Shown here in pieces: positions 8,472 through 16,774 of a DNA stretch of 64,000 bases (position 1 is the first letter of the stretch; each line of letters begins with the position of its first letter). Under the pieces are notes generated by a model that saw only the letters and a list, made by a program, of their open reading frames with translations, had not been told where the DNA came from and did no database searches. A program made the position numbers and the translations under genes. Source of the DNA: Pseudoalteromonas sp. NBT06-2 (lineage in GTDB: Bacteria; Pseudomonadota; Gammaproteobacteria; Enterobacterales; Alteromonadaceae); the NCBI RefSeq assembly GCF_002276045.1, contig NZ_NQMR01000004.1, positions 1 to 64,000 of the forward strand. The letters run 5' to 3'.

Positions 8472-8924
8472 ATGATCAGCGTACAAGAAGCCGACTTTAA
8501 TTTAAACACCCAGTATCAGATGCTACGTGCTAAAGATAATACAGATGGCGCGATTGTTACTTTTATTGGTTTAGTGCGTGATTTTAATCAAGGTCATGAT
8601 GTTACAGGGCTATTTTTAGAACATTACCCAGCAATGACAGCCAAATCTTTAGAAAAAATATCAGATCGTGCTAAAGAAAGGTTTAAAGTAAACCAGTTAG
8701 ATATTATACACAGAGTAGGGCAATTAGCCTTAGGCGATCAAATTGTCTATGTTGGTGTCAGCAGCCCACATAGAGAAGAAGCATTTGCTTGTGCGCAGTT
8801 TGTAATGGATTACTTAAAAAAAGAAGCGCCTTTTTGGAAAAAAGAAACACGTAAAAAACAACAACAAGATGTGTGGATTGAAACAAACCAAAAAGATAAA
8901 GAAGCTCTAAAAAAATGGCAATAG
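8472..8924 (+). CDS. moaE: Molybdopterin synthase catalytic subunit MoaE
   Basis: 150 residues, the same length as the E. coli enzyme. Conserved GAIVTFIGLVRDFNQG, LEHYPAMT and the catalytic lysine segment LKKEAPFWKKE are seen. Pairs with MoaD to insert two sulfurs into cyclic pyranopterin monophosphate. The modABC genes follow 76 bp later in the same direction. Confidence 0.96.
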   Translation: MISVQEADFNLNTQYQMLRAKDNTDGAIVTFIGLVRDFNQGHDVTGLFLEHYPAMTAKSLEKISDRAKERFKVNQLDIIHRVGQLALGDQIVYVGVSSPHREEAFACAQFVMDYLKKEAPFWKKETRKKQQQDVWIETNQKDKEALKKWQ

Positions 8925-9000
8925 ATTAATAATACTATAACATTGCTATTTCAATACGTTAAAGCCCTTTTAAATATAAAAAGAGAACAAACAAAAATAT

Positions 9001-9729
9001 ATGCTAACAAGATTTATAGTTTTATTAATCACAGTTTTTAGCTTTCAAAGTTTAGCAACACCGCTTCGAATCGCGGTTGCTAGTAACTTTAAATTGCCTC
9101 TAAATAAAATCGTTTCACAATACCAAAATACGACAGGTAACAAAGTCACTTTATCTTCGGCCTCTAGTGGCATTCTATATCATCAAATAAAAGCAGGAGC
9201 ACCATTTGATGTATTTTTATCAGCTGATGTTGCTCGACCTGAAATGTTACTTAATGAACAGTTAGCACTAAAAAATAGTCAATTTATCTATGCCCATGGT
9301 CAATTGGTATATTATTCACCAAATACAAAAATTAAGTTAACCGAATTAAACAATACTAAAAATAAATTAGTTATCGCGAATCCTTTACACGCACCATATG
9401 GAGTCGCTGCAAAAAAGGTGCTAAATGAACTACTTGATGAGCCCTTTAAAGGTATATATATTACAAGTAGTAATATTGCTTCAGTATTTCAAATTGTGCA
9501 TTCCGGCAATGCACCTTCAGGTTTAGTTTCTTTAAGCCATATTTTATCAAGTAAAGTAAAACGATCAGATTATAAAGTTTTAAAAAGTGAAGCAGCGCAA
9601 ATCCCACAAGCTGCGGTCATTTTATCTCGCACTAAGAAAATATCAGAATCACAGCAATTTATTAATTATTTAAAAACAGATGAAGTTAAAAATATTATTA
9701 AACAGTATGGTTATCAGGTGAATAAATGA
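9001..9729 (+). CDS. modA: Molybdate-binding periplasmic protein ModA
   Basis: 242 residues with a signal peptide ending near SLATPLRIAVASNF. The molybdate-binding features of the family are visible: ASNF and SSASSGILYHQIKAGAPFDV (oxyanion-contacting serines), VFLSADVARPEML and ANPLHAPYGVAA. Captures molybdate in the periplasm for ModBC. The modB start overlaps its stop codon (ATGA). Confidence 0.95.
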   Translation: MLTRFIVLLITVFSFQSLATPLRIAVASNFKLPLNKIVSQYQNTTGNKVTLSSASSGILYHQIKAGAPFDVFLSADVARPEMLLNEQLALKNSQFIYAHGQLVYYSPNTKIKLTELNNTKNKLVIANPLHAPYGVAAKKVLNELLDEPFKGIYITSSNIASVFQIVHSGNAPSGLVSLSHILSSKVKRSDYKVLKSEAAQIPQAAVILSRTKKISESQQFINYLKTDEVKNIIKQYGYQVNK

Positions 9730-10415
9730 GTATATCACTTGGTCCTGCTGAGATTGCTGCATTTTGGCTAACACTCAAACTTGCTTTATCAACGACGATT
9801 ATTTTAATGTTGATATGCATCCCCTTTGCTTGGTGGTTAGCTAAAAGTAAATCTTGGTTTGCTATGATCATAGAATCAATTGTCGCTTTACCTATTGTAT
9901 TACCACCTACGGTATTAGGGTTTTATTTACTTATCGCTTTTTCACCTCAAACATTACTTGGTGAGCAGTATCTTGCAATAACAGGACAACAACTGGCATT
10001 TTCTTTTTATGGTATTTTGTTTGCTTCACTTATTTACTCATTGCCCTTTGCCATACAACCTTTGCAAGCGACATTTTCTCAATTAGATACCCGATTATTA
10101 GAAACCGCACATTCTTTAGGTGCAAAACCTTTAGACGCTTTTATCTCAATTGTGCTGCCAATATGTAAAAATGGCATTATCAGTGCTGCATTATTGTGTT
10201 TTGCACATACAGTAGGCGAGTTTGGTGTTATTTTGATGATAGGTGGCAATATCCCTGGTGAGACTCAAGTACTTTCCATTGCATTATTTGATGCAGTTGA
10301 ATCACTACAATATGAAAAAGCCCATATGATGGCGGCTGGGTTATTAGTATTTTCTATGGTTATATTAATTGTAATGAATATTTTAAAAAGAGGGCAATTG
10401 CGTGCTACAGATTGA
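9726..10415 (+). CDS. modB: Molybdate ABC transporter permease ModB
   Basis: 229 residues, about five transmembrane segments. The cytoplasmic coupling loop with the permease EAA signature is seen in ETAHSLGAKPLDAFISIVLP. VALPIVLPPTVLGFYLL is typical of ModB. Overlaps modA by 4 bp and modC by 14 bp, indicating translational coupling. Confidence 0.95.
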   Translation: MSISLGPAEIAAFWLTLKLALSTTIILMLICIPFAWWLAKSKSWFAMIIESIVALPIVLPPTVLGFYLLIAFSPQTLLGEQYLAITGQQLAFSFYGILFASLIYSLPFAIQPLQATFSQLDTRLLETAHSLGAKPLDAFISIVLPICKNGIISAALLCFAHTVGEFGVILMIGGNIPGETQVLSIALFDAVESLQYEKAHMMAAGLLVFSMVILIVMNILKRGQLRATD

Positions 10416-11019
10416 TTGCGCCATAACATTAAATCAAAGACATTTTAAATATAAACAAAGATTAGATCTTAAAAACCGTTGCATTGGTATCAGTGGAGAT
10501 TCAGGCTGTGGTAAAACAACCTTATTACGTATTATCGCAGGACTTGAAACACGTGCAACAGGCTCAATTAAATTAAATGAAATTATTTTACAAAATTCCA
10601 ATGACAAAATGATGGAGCCAGCTTACAGTAGAGCTATCGGCTTCGTATTTCAAGATACGCGCTTATTTCCACATTTAACTGTTTCTGCCAATCTAAATTA
10701 TGCATTAAAACGTGCGAACCAGATAAACTTTAGTTTAGAACGGGTAGTTGATGCTTTTTCACTCTCTCCTTTATTAAAACGTATGCCAAAAATGTTATCT
10801 GGCGGTGAAAAACAAAGAGTTGCTATTGCGCGTGCGATTTTAAGCTCTCCTAAGTTACTATTAATGGATGAACCACTAAGTGGCTTAGATTTAGCGCAAA
10901 AAAATGATTTATTGAAATATTTTAATCAAATTAAAACTAACTTTAACCTGCCCATTATATATGTGTCTCATATTGAGCAAGAACTTAACGAATTAAGTGA
11001 TGAAATCATCTATTTATAA
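10402..11019 (+). CDS. modC: Molybdate ABC transporter ATP-binding protein ModC (short form)
   Basis: 205 residues starting with GTG inside modB. Walker A is GDSGCGKTT, the signature motif LSGGEKQRVAIARA and Walker B LLLMDEP, with a D-loop SGLD. E. coli ModC has 352 residues; here the protein stops after the ATPase domain, so the C-terminal molybdate-binding TOBE/Mop domain is absent. I find no TOBE-like reading downstream, so this looks like a natural short form rather than a frameshift. ATPase of the molybdate importer. Confidence 0.93.
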   Translation: MLQIDCAITLNQRHFKYKQRLDLKNRCIGISGDSGCGKTTLLRIIAGLETRATGSIKLNEIILQNSNDKMMEPAYSRAIGFVFQDTRLFPHLTVSANLNYALKRANQINFSLERVVDAFSLSPLLKRMPKMLSGGEKQRVAIARAILSSPKLLLMDEPLSGLDLAQKNDLLKYFNQIKTNFNLPIIYVSHIEQELNELSDEIIYL

Positions 11020-11080
11020 CGTTAAGTTTTTTCAACTGTAATTCAACATAAATTCCATTATTATCAATCGATAAGTTAAT

Positions 11081-11182
11081 ATGGGAATGGGTATATATAA
11101 AGGCTTTATAGAAGGAACTTATAAACTCAGCTACGACAGTCAGACTAAAACTGGAAGTATGGCGAAAAATAGATTAATTTAG
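11081..11182 (+). CDS. Possible 33-residue ORF before ybaK
   Basis: A short frame (MGMGIYKGFIEGTYKLSYDS...) runs from ATG 11081 to TAG 11180-11182, ending 10 bases before ybaK. No clear ribosome site and no family recognised. It could be a leader peptide or chance. Confidence 0.2.
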   Translation: MGMGIYKGFIEGTYKLSYDSQTKTGSMAKNRLI

Positions 11183-11192
11183 AGTAAAAATT

Positions 11193-11657
11193 ATGACTCC
11201 TGCAATCGTATATTTAAAAAAACAAAAAGTGACGTTTGATATTCACCAATATCAGCACGAAGTAGATGCACAATCATTTGGTTTAGAGGCTGCCCAAAAA
11301 CTTGGCGTTGATCAAGCCAAAATATATAAAACAATTGTACTTGAAACTGACCAACAAAATTTAGTTGTTGCCATTGTGCCTGTTAAAAACCAAGTAAATC
11401 TAAAGAAATTAGCCAAAGTATGTAAAGTTAAAAAAGTGATCATGGCGGATAAAGCAAAAGTGCAAGCCAGTACCGGATATATATTAGGTGGAGTGAGCCC
11501 ATTGGGTCAAAAAAAACGCTTAGCCACGTATATGAATGAATCAGCTTTAGAACACCAACAAATATATATTAGCGCAGGACGACGAGGACTTGAAGTATCT
11601 TTAGCTGCAAGTGATTTAGCACAATTATTACAGGCAAGTTTTTGTGATTTGGTTTAA
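11193..11657 (+). CDS. ybaK: Cys-tRNA(Pro)/Cys-tRNA(Cys) deacylase YbaK
   Basis: 154 residues. The YbaK/ProX editing-domain features are present: IYKTIVLE, the lysine-rich middle, and GYILGGVSPLGQKKRLATYM, with the conserved GGxxPxGxK loop, then ISAGRRGLEVSLAASDLAQL. Hydrolyses Cys-tRNA(Pro) mischarged by prolyl-tRNA synthetase. Stands alone, convergent with the small gene at 11756. Confidence 0.93.
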   Translation: MTPAIVYLKKQKVTFDIHQYQHEVDAQSFGLEAAQKLGVDQAKIYKTIVLETDQQNLVVAIVPVKNQVNLKKLAKVCKVKKVIMADKAKVQASTGYILGGVSPLGQKKRLATYMNESALEHQQIYISAGRRGLEVSLAASDLAQLLQASFCDLV

Positions 11658-11755
11658 GGTACTTTTAATTTTAACAGCTGCTTGATACTTGAAATCTAGG
11701 TGGTATTAATATTTGTATAAAATAATAATACCTCTTAGTTTCTATAAAGGAAAAA

Positions 11756-12004
11756 CTAATGTTTTCTTTTTACGCCATGGCGTACTATATCTTTACCTTG
11801 TTCAAATACTTCTTTAGTAACCCATTTAGAAAAAAGAAGCTTCTGATTTTTATCAAACACAGCAATAAAATGTCGACCATCAGAGTTATTAGTCGCTAAA
11901 CCGATTCCTTCTACACCATTTAGGCCAAGGCTTCCATTTTCAACAGATAGTAAAAAACGTTCTAATTCAGCTAAATTATCAATTATATCCAGTTCGTTAT
12001 TCAT
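11756..12004 (-). CDS. Small hypothetical protein (82 aa)
   Basis: Acidic N-terminal half (MNNELDIIDNLAELERFLLS) and a basic C-terminus (VRHGVKRKH); no signal peptide or membrane segment. I do not recognise a family. Convergent with ybaK; the 98-bp gap contains an imperfect hairpin near 11698-11735. Good length and independent position suggest a real gene. Confidence 0.5.
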   Translation of the reverse strand: MNNELDIIDNLAELERFLLSVENGSLGLNGVEGIGLATNNSDGRHFIAVFDKNQKLLFSKWVTKEVFEQGKDIVRHGVKRKH

Positions 12005-12121
12005 TTCTAATACTCTTAATTTATCTCACTGCTAACACCGCAGCTTAAGTTTTATGCCATAACATATTTTACAATTGATATTAATAAATTTGAATCTAAA
12101 ATTTGTAATATTAAAACAGAA

Positions 12122-12502
12122 CTAACCTAAGCTGCTTATTCCAAGGTACAAGCCAGAAATATAAGAAATCATCCAAAAACTCCATACAAGAATACTGAAT
12201 CGATGGAAATTATTTAATAACTTAACATCGTTATTTCGTATCACCAAAAATGCCCAACTAAAATGGAATATCATTAAGAAAAGTCCGAAAAATCCTGAAA
12301 TTGAATGAGCAGTAAAGATAAGATGACCAACATGTAAATACATTAATAATGTACCTAGGCTATCTGTTATAACTCCTAAACCAAACATACTTATATGCCA
12401 TGCTTTTAATTGTTTATGGTAATAGTCATTCCATATTCCAACCGAATAAAAAATAAGGGCTAAGGTGAAGAATATAGCACCCCATAGAACAAATGGTGTC
12501 AT
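12122..12502 (-). CDS. HsmA/TIGR03987-like four-TM membrane protein
   Basis: 126 residues with four hydrophobic spans: FVLWGAIFFTLALIFYSVGI, HISMFGLGVITDSLGTLLMY, HSISGFFGLFLMIFHFSWAF and FSILVWSFWMISYISGLYLG. The ITDSLGTLLM and SGFFGLFLM patterns match the small HsmA (TIGR03987) family, whose biochemical role is unclear. Inner-membrane location predicted. Possibly co-transcribed with the 82-residue gene downstream. Confidence 0.6.
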   Translation of the reverse strand: MTPFVLWGAIFFTLALIFYSVGIWNDYYHKQLKAWHISMFGLGVITDSLGTLLMYLHVGHLIFTAHSISGFFGLFLMIFHFSWAFLVIRNNDVKLLNNFHRFSILVWSFWMISYISGLYLGISSLG

Positions 12503-12626
12503 TGATTTTCCTTATGAAAATTTTAAAATGCATATTAATCTAATTGAGAATTAATTGCACTTAAGTTTATTGACTACATACATCTTTATTAAAAATTACA
12601 GTTCATATCAAGATTTTATTTAGTCA

Positions 12627-13310
12627 TTAAAAGAATTTTTTACGAGTATCAGTGTCCATTTTCTCTATTGCATATCTAATCGTGGCACGAGTCATTGCTG
12701 TAAAGTGTACTTCAATATATTCAATGACATCTTTTTCATGATGTATCGATGTTATTTTTAATAACCAACCTATACTTTTTTGAACATATTCATCTTCATC
12801 ATTAAGAAGTAAGTCACAGTTTTTAAAAATTAATTTTTTATCTAAACAGTAAATTGATTTTCCTATTTTACGATGAATAAATTTGACCCAAACAACATTG
12901 CTAGCGCGACGACACCAAGGTACTTCTGAATACGCCCAATGCTGCGTTTGCTCTATTAAATGAGGCCGAGTGAGTCAGAACTGATAAATTGTTTTAATAC
13001 ATACATAAATCATCCACCAAAGACCAATTAGTTACGTTATTCTCCAACCAAAACTAAAACTGCAACAATAGTTCATCGCTATAATTTCTCTTGACAAATT
13101 TATTTATCAATTCAAAAGCTAGCATAATTTCCTCACGATACTGCACTTTTTGAAGTAAACATTCAGACAAAATAAGGACTTCATTTGCATTAAGCTCACC
13201 ATTTTTTTATGACAATCATCTATGATTTATTTAATGTCAGAAGCATTAACACCGATGCAATGTATCCCTTTAGAGAAATAACGCTTACTGGCTTTAGCCT
13301 TTTTTGGTAA
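12627..13310 (-). pseudogene. Decayed DNA alkylation repair gene (AlkD-like)
   Basis: Minus-strand readings in successive frames reconstruct an AlkD/COG4912 HEAT-repeat DNA glycosylase: SKRYFSKGIHCIGVNASDIK, then REEIMLAFELINKF, FWLENNVTNWSLVDDLC, EVPWCRRASNVVW, DEYVQKSIGWLLK and TRATIRYAIEKM. The frame is broken by in-frame stops (13227-13229, after LLLQF near 13070, after DLCMY near 13019), a frameshift just after that, and a further TGA. The final open piece (12627-12976) lacks a start. The 5' boundary is approximate. Once part of base-excision repair; now dead. Confidence 0.75.
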
Positions 13311-13379
13311 GAAATATAGTGCGCATACTGTGAGCGGGTGCTCATACCATTTCCGTTAATAAAGTGATAATTCAGCGTG

Positions 13380-13520
13380 AGTTCAAAGCGCTATGGGCAA
13401 GGCATTGGTTATTCTATTATCAAAACTAATAACGCTGCATAAAGAGCATTGAAGCCCGCCTAAAAGGAGATTTTGATAATTTACTCTTCGTTGTTATGTC
13501 ACTCCTAAAGGGAATACCAT
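13380..13520. mobile_element. Degenerate fragment of MITE family A
   Basis: Contains a core (GCATTGGTTATTC...TCAAAACTAATAACGCTGCAT) clearly related to the interior of the TATACCC-ended elements elsewhere in the window, but no intact terminal repeats. Boundaries approximate. Confidence 0.45.
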
Positions 13521-13597
13521 AAATTCACTTAACTCAGAAAAAATAACTTGATGTTTATGGGTTGATTTTCCATCGATATCTTTTAACCCGAATTAAA

Positions 13598-13990
13598 TTA
13601 CAGGATCTTTCTTTTACTTATAAATAGATTCTTTGTCACTGAGGCAAGCTTTGTTCGATTCCAACGTAAGTCAGATAGAATAACTTGTAATTTTTGTTAT
13701 TTCCGCCATACATATAAGAAGTATAGATACCATCTATTCGCGTTCTTCTTTTTGAATTTTTATCTTCATTAAAAAAATCTAGTAGAGTAAGACGATTTTG
13801 TTCTTTTTGGACATATTCAATAGCTGCATCATTTTCACCGTAATCATGATCATCCCAAATCGTAATTACATCAGTATATTTTTAAATGCTTGTATACCTA
13901 GTATTTCACTTAGTTGTTTATATTTGTTTGCGAGTTCAGCTATATTTTCAGTATCGCCATATACGTTATCAAAAAAAATTAACAAACATC
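13598..13990 (-). pseudogene. Decayed PhoD-like alkaline phosphatase/phosphodiesterase fragment
   Basis: Minus-strand frames give FDNVYGDTENIAELANKYKQ, then TDVITIWDDHDYGENDAAIE, LLDFFNEDKNSKRRTRIDGI, YTSYMYGG and, after a shift, VILSDLRWNRTKLA. WDDHDYGxND is the metal-binding hallmark of PhoD-family metallophosphatases. At least two frameshifts separate these blocks; the N-terminal part and most of the C-terminal catalytic domain are missing. A degraded remnant in the same gene-poor stretch as the AlkD pseudogene. Confidence 0.7.
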
Positions 13991-14242
13991 GTTTTATTTA
14001 TAAATCTGAGGTTATTTTTACAAAAATTTAATGACAATTAAAAGTCGGTTTAATGAAGAAATAACTAATTAAACATATAAATCAATAGCTAAAAATACCT
14101 TCTATATCTGTAAACACTAAAAATAATAATTAGTTTAAACAAGCGATATTATAGTCTTAAACTCAACCTACTGAAATAAAAGGAATATACATATAAAAAA
14201 AATAAAATTATGATTTTTTGTAAAAAAAAATGAATAGAGTAA

Positions 14243-14256
14243 TTGATCTAAATCCA
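14243..14256. promoter_or_regulatory. FNR-like box upstream of fadE
   Basis: TTGATCTAAATCCA differs from TTGAT-N4-ATCAA at one position and lies 48 bp before the fadE start. Confidence 0.35.
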
Positions 14257-14282
14257 TTTTTATGACGTAATAGGGATAATTA

Positions 14283-14299
14283 AACTGGTCAGATGAGTG
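14283..14299. promoter_or_regulatory. FadR-like operator overlapping the fadE ribosome-binding region
   Basis: AACTGGTCAGATGAGTG: the left half AACTGGTC matches the FadR operator exactly and the right half matches 5 of 8 positions. It ends four bases before the fadE ATG, where binding would block transcription or initiation. A FadR site on a beta-oxidation gene fits known biology; binding here is inferred. Confidence 0.5.
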
Positions 14300-14303
14300 A
14301 GTT

Positions 14304-16547
14304 ATGAGCCTTAGAACAACATTAAGAAAAGTATTACCTACAATTTCAACAACAGAACAAGAAGCATTAGATGCAGGTGATGTGTGGTTAGAAACTGGTA
14401 TTTATCAAGGTAAACCTGATTTTAATGGTCTAAGATCAATTCCAGTTGCGAAATTAACCTATGAAGAACAAGCTTTTTTAGACGGTCCTGTTGCTGAACT
14501 AATCGATATGATTGATGATTTTGAAATTCAAAACAGCATTCATCTTCCAGAAAAAATATTAAATTTCCTTAAAAAAGAGCGCTTCTTTTCTCTTATTATC
14601 CCTAAAGCATATGGCGGTCGTGAGTTTAGCCCATACGCAAACTCAACAATTGTAGGCACTATTTCTACTAAAAGTTCAGGTGTAGCTGTAACTGTCATGG
14701 TGCCTAACTCATTAGGTCCAGGTGAGTTATTAATGCACTATGGTACAGACGAGCAACGTGCATTTTGGCTACCTCGTTTAGCTGATGGTACAGATATTCC
14801 ATGTTTTGCACTTACTAGCCCAGAAGCAGGCTCTGATGCCGGTGGTATTCCTGATGAAGGTCTCGTTACCATGGGTGAGTATCAGGGTAAACAGGTATTA
14901 GGTCTAGAAGTGACTTGGGATAAACGCTACATTACATTAGCACCTATTGCGACAGTCTTAGGGTTAGCTTTTAAAGTAAAAGATCCACAAAACTTATTAA
15001 GTTCAGATCAAAACTTAGGTATTACATGTGCGTTGATCCCACATGATCATCAAGGTGTTGAACTAGGTAATCGCCATAAGCCAATGGGCGTGAACTTTTA
15101 TAATGGTACAACTCGAGGCGATAAAGTATTTATCCCAATGGAATTTATAATTGGTGGTCAAAGCAATATCGGTAATGGATGGAAAATGCTAGTCAGTTGT
15201 TTAGGTGCAGGCCGTGGTATTTCATTACCTGCGATGGGTGCATCAACAGCGCAAGTATCTTTTAAAAGTGCAGCAGAATACTGCGCGGTACGTGAACAAT
15301 TTGGCTTATCAATCGGTCAATTTGAAGGTATTCAAGAAAAGCTAGCTGATATTGCCGGAAAAGCATTTTTACAAGAATCTATGCGCGTATTAACAACTGA
15401 AGGCTTAGGCATGGGATTAAAACCAGCTATAGTGACTGCAATTGCTAAATATCACATGACAGAAATTGGTCGTGATGTCTTAAATTCAGCAATGGATATC
15501 CAAGCGGGTAAAGCAATTCAATGTGGACCACAAAATACCTTAGCACAAGGCTATATTGCACAACCAATTGGTATTACTGTTGAAGGTGCTAATATCTTAA
15601 CACGTAACTTAATGATTTTTGGTCAAGGCGTAATGCGATGTCATCCATATTTACAAAATATGGTAGAAACAATTCATAGTGAGAATAAAGGATCAGACAA
15701 GAAATTTAATAAAATATTATTGAATACTGTTGGCTACAGTGTATCAAACAGCTTACGTGCTTTTAGTTTAGGTTTAATGCCTTTTATGGCGAGTGCAAAT
15801 TCAAATTTTGCTGAAGTACGTCCATACGAAAAAGCCATAAACAAACTGGCTTCTAAACTGGCTGTTTACGCTGATTTTTCTTTGTTAGTGCTAGGCGGTA
15901 AATTAAAACAAGCTGAAATGTTATCTGCTCGCCTAGGAGATGTAATGAGTTACTTATATGCAGCTATGGCTTCTATCAGATATTACGAGCAAAAAGTAGC
16001 AAACCAAGATAAAGAGCAAGCAAAATCTTACTTTCATTATGCAACTCGTTGGTCATTATTACAGGCTGAGCAAGCATTGTTTAAATTCTTAGATAACTTC
16101 CCTTCAAAAGTCACTAAGCATGCAATGAAGTTACTAACGCTTACTTACAATGAAAAGATGCCAAAAATCAGCGATGACTTAATACGTGAATTAGCAAAAC
16201 AAGCACAGCTTGATACACAAATTAAAAAACAACTAACACATTTAGTAAAAGTAACACCAAACAGCGGCCATGAAATTAATGAAAATGCATATAAAGCTAA
16301 GCTAGAGTGTTTAGATTTATTAACAAAAATTAAAAAAGGTCTGCGTGGGAAAGTATTTAAATCGGGTATTAGATTTCCAGATACGTTAAATAATGCATTT
16401 ACCGCCAATATTATTACGGCTGATGAATTGAAAAAACTACTTGATTACAATATTAAGCGTGAGCTTGCTATTCGTGTAGACGAGTTTGATTTTGATATGA
16501 ACTTACTCAATACAGATACAACCGAAATAAAACGTAAAATAGCATAA
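14304..16547 (+). CDS. fadE: Acyl-CoA dehydrogenase, FadE type
   Basis: First step of fatty-acid beta-oxidation: FAD-dependent conversion of acyl-CoA to enoyl-CoA. 747 residues. The dehydrogenase core shows IPKAYGGREFSP, FALTSPEAGSDAGGIPDEG, GLGAGRGISLPA-like CLGAGRGISLPAMG, QFGLSIGQFEGIQEKLADIA and VEGANILTRNLMIFGQG. A DUF1974-type C-terminal extension follows from about residue 470. E. coli FadE is 814 residues because of an N-terminal membrane region that is absent here. A FadR-like site sits just before the ATG, and two terminators follow the stop. Confidence 0.93.
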   Translation: MSLRTTLRKVLPTISTTEQEALDAGDVWLETGIYQGKPDFNGLRSIPVAKLTYEEQAFLDGPVAELIDMIDDFEIQNSIHLPEKILNFLKKERFFSLIIPKAYGGREFSPYANSTIVGTISTKSSGVAVTVMVPNSLGPGELLMHYGTDEQRAFWLPRLADGTDIPCFALTSPEAGSDAGGIPDEGLVTMGEYQGKQVLGLEVTWDKRYITLAPIATVLGLAFKVKDPQNLLSSDQNLGITCALIPHDHQGVELGNRHKPMGVNFYNGTTRGDKVFIPMEFIIGGQSNIGNGWKMLVSCLGAGRGISLPAMGASTAQVSFKSAAEYCAVREQFGLSIGQFEGIQEKLADIAGKAFLQESMRVLTTEGLGMGLKPAIVTAIAKYHMTEIGRDVLNSAMDIQAGKAIQCGPQNTLAQGYIAQPIGITVEGANILTRNLMIFGQGVMRCHPYLQNMVETIHSENKGSDKKFNKILLNTVGYSVSNSLRAFSLGLMPFMASANSNFAEVRPYEKAINKLASKLAVYADFSLLVLGGKLKQAEMLSARLGDVMSYLYAAMASIRYYEQKVANQDKEQAKSYFHYATRWSLLQAEQALFKFLDNFPSKVTKHAMKLLTLTYNEKMPKISDDLIRELAKQAQLDTQIKKQLTHLVKVTPNSGHEINENAYKAKLECLDLLTKIKKGLRGKVFKSGIRFPDTLNNAFTANIITADELKKLLDYNIKRELAIRVDEFDFDMNLLNTDTTEIKRKIA

Positions 16548-16570
16548 AGCCTCAAAATCAACAATGCAAC

Positions 16571-16602
16571 AAAATGTCACTTTAACCCAGTGACGTTTTT
16601 AT
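16571..16602 (+). terminator. Terminator 1 after fadE
   Basis: Stem GTCACT/AGTGAC extended by A-T pairs and one G-T pair around a 7-base loop, followed by a GTTTTTATTT run, 25 bases after the fadE stop. Confidence 0.75.
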
Positions 16603-16634
16603 TTGACATTAGAGATGATAAAAAACTAGCGTGG

Positions 16635-16667
16635 AGTCTTGTTAATGGAATAACAAGGCTTTTTTTA
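16635..16667 (+). terminator. Terminator 2 after fadE
   Basis: AGTCTTGTTA/TAACAAGGCT stem (one G-T pair), six-base loop, then seven Ts. A second hairpin in tandem with terminator 1. Confidence 0.75.
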
Positions 16668-16774
16668 TTTGTAATCTACTAAAAAATTACATTAATTATA
16701 ACGCAGAAGTCTATATTTATTAAAATATTCATATATCCTGTTATTTTATTACCTAAATTTTGACAGGGGCCTTT

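Noticed and set aside
10402..11192. ModC considered frameshifted or truncated by error
   Set aside because: No TOBE/Mop-like coding in any frame downstream; the stop follows the ATPase domain cleanly.
11698..11735. Hairpin between ybaK and the 82-residue gene as a terminator
   Set aside because: Stem is imperfect and AT-rich with no T run; not strong enough to list.
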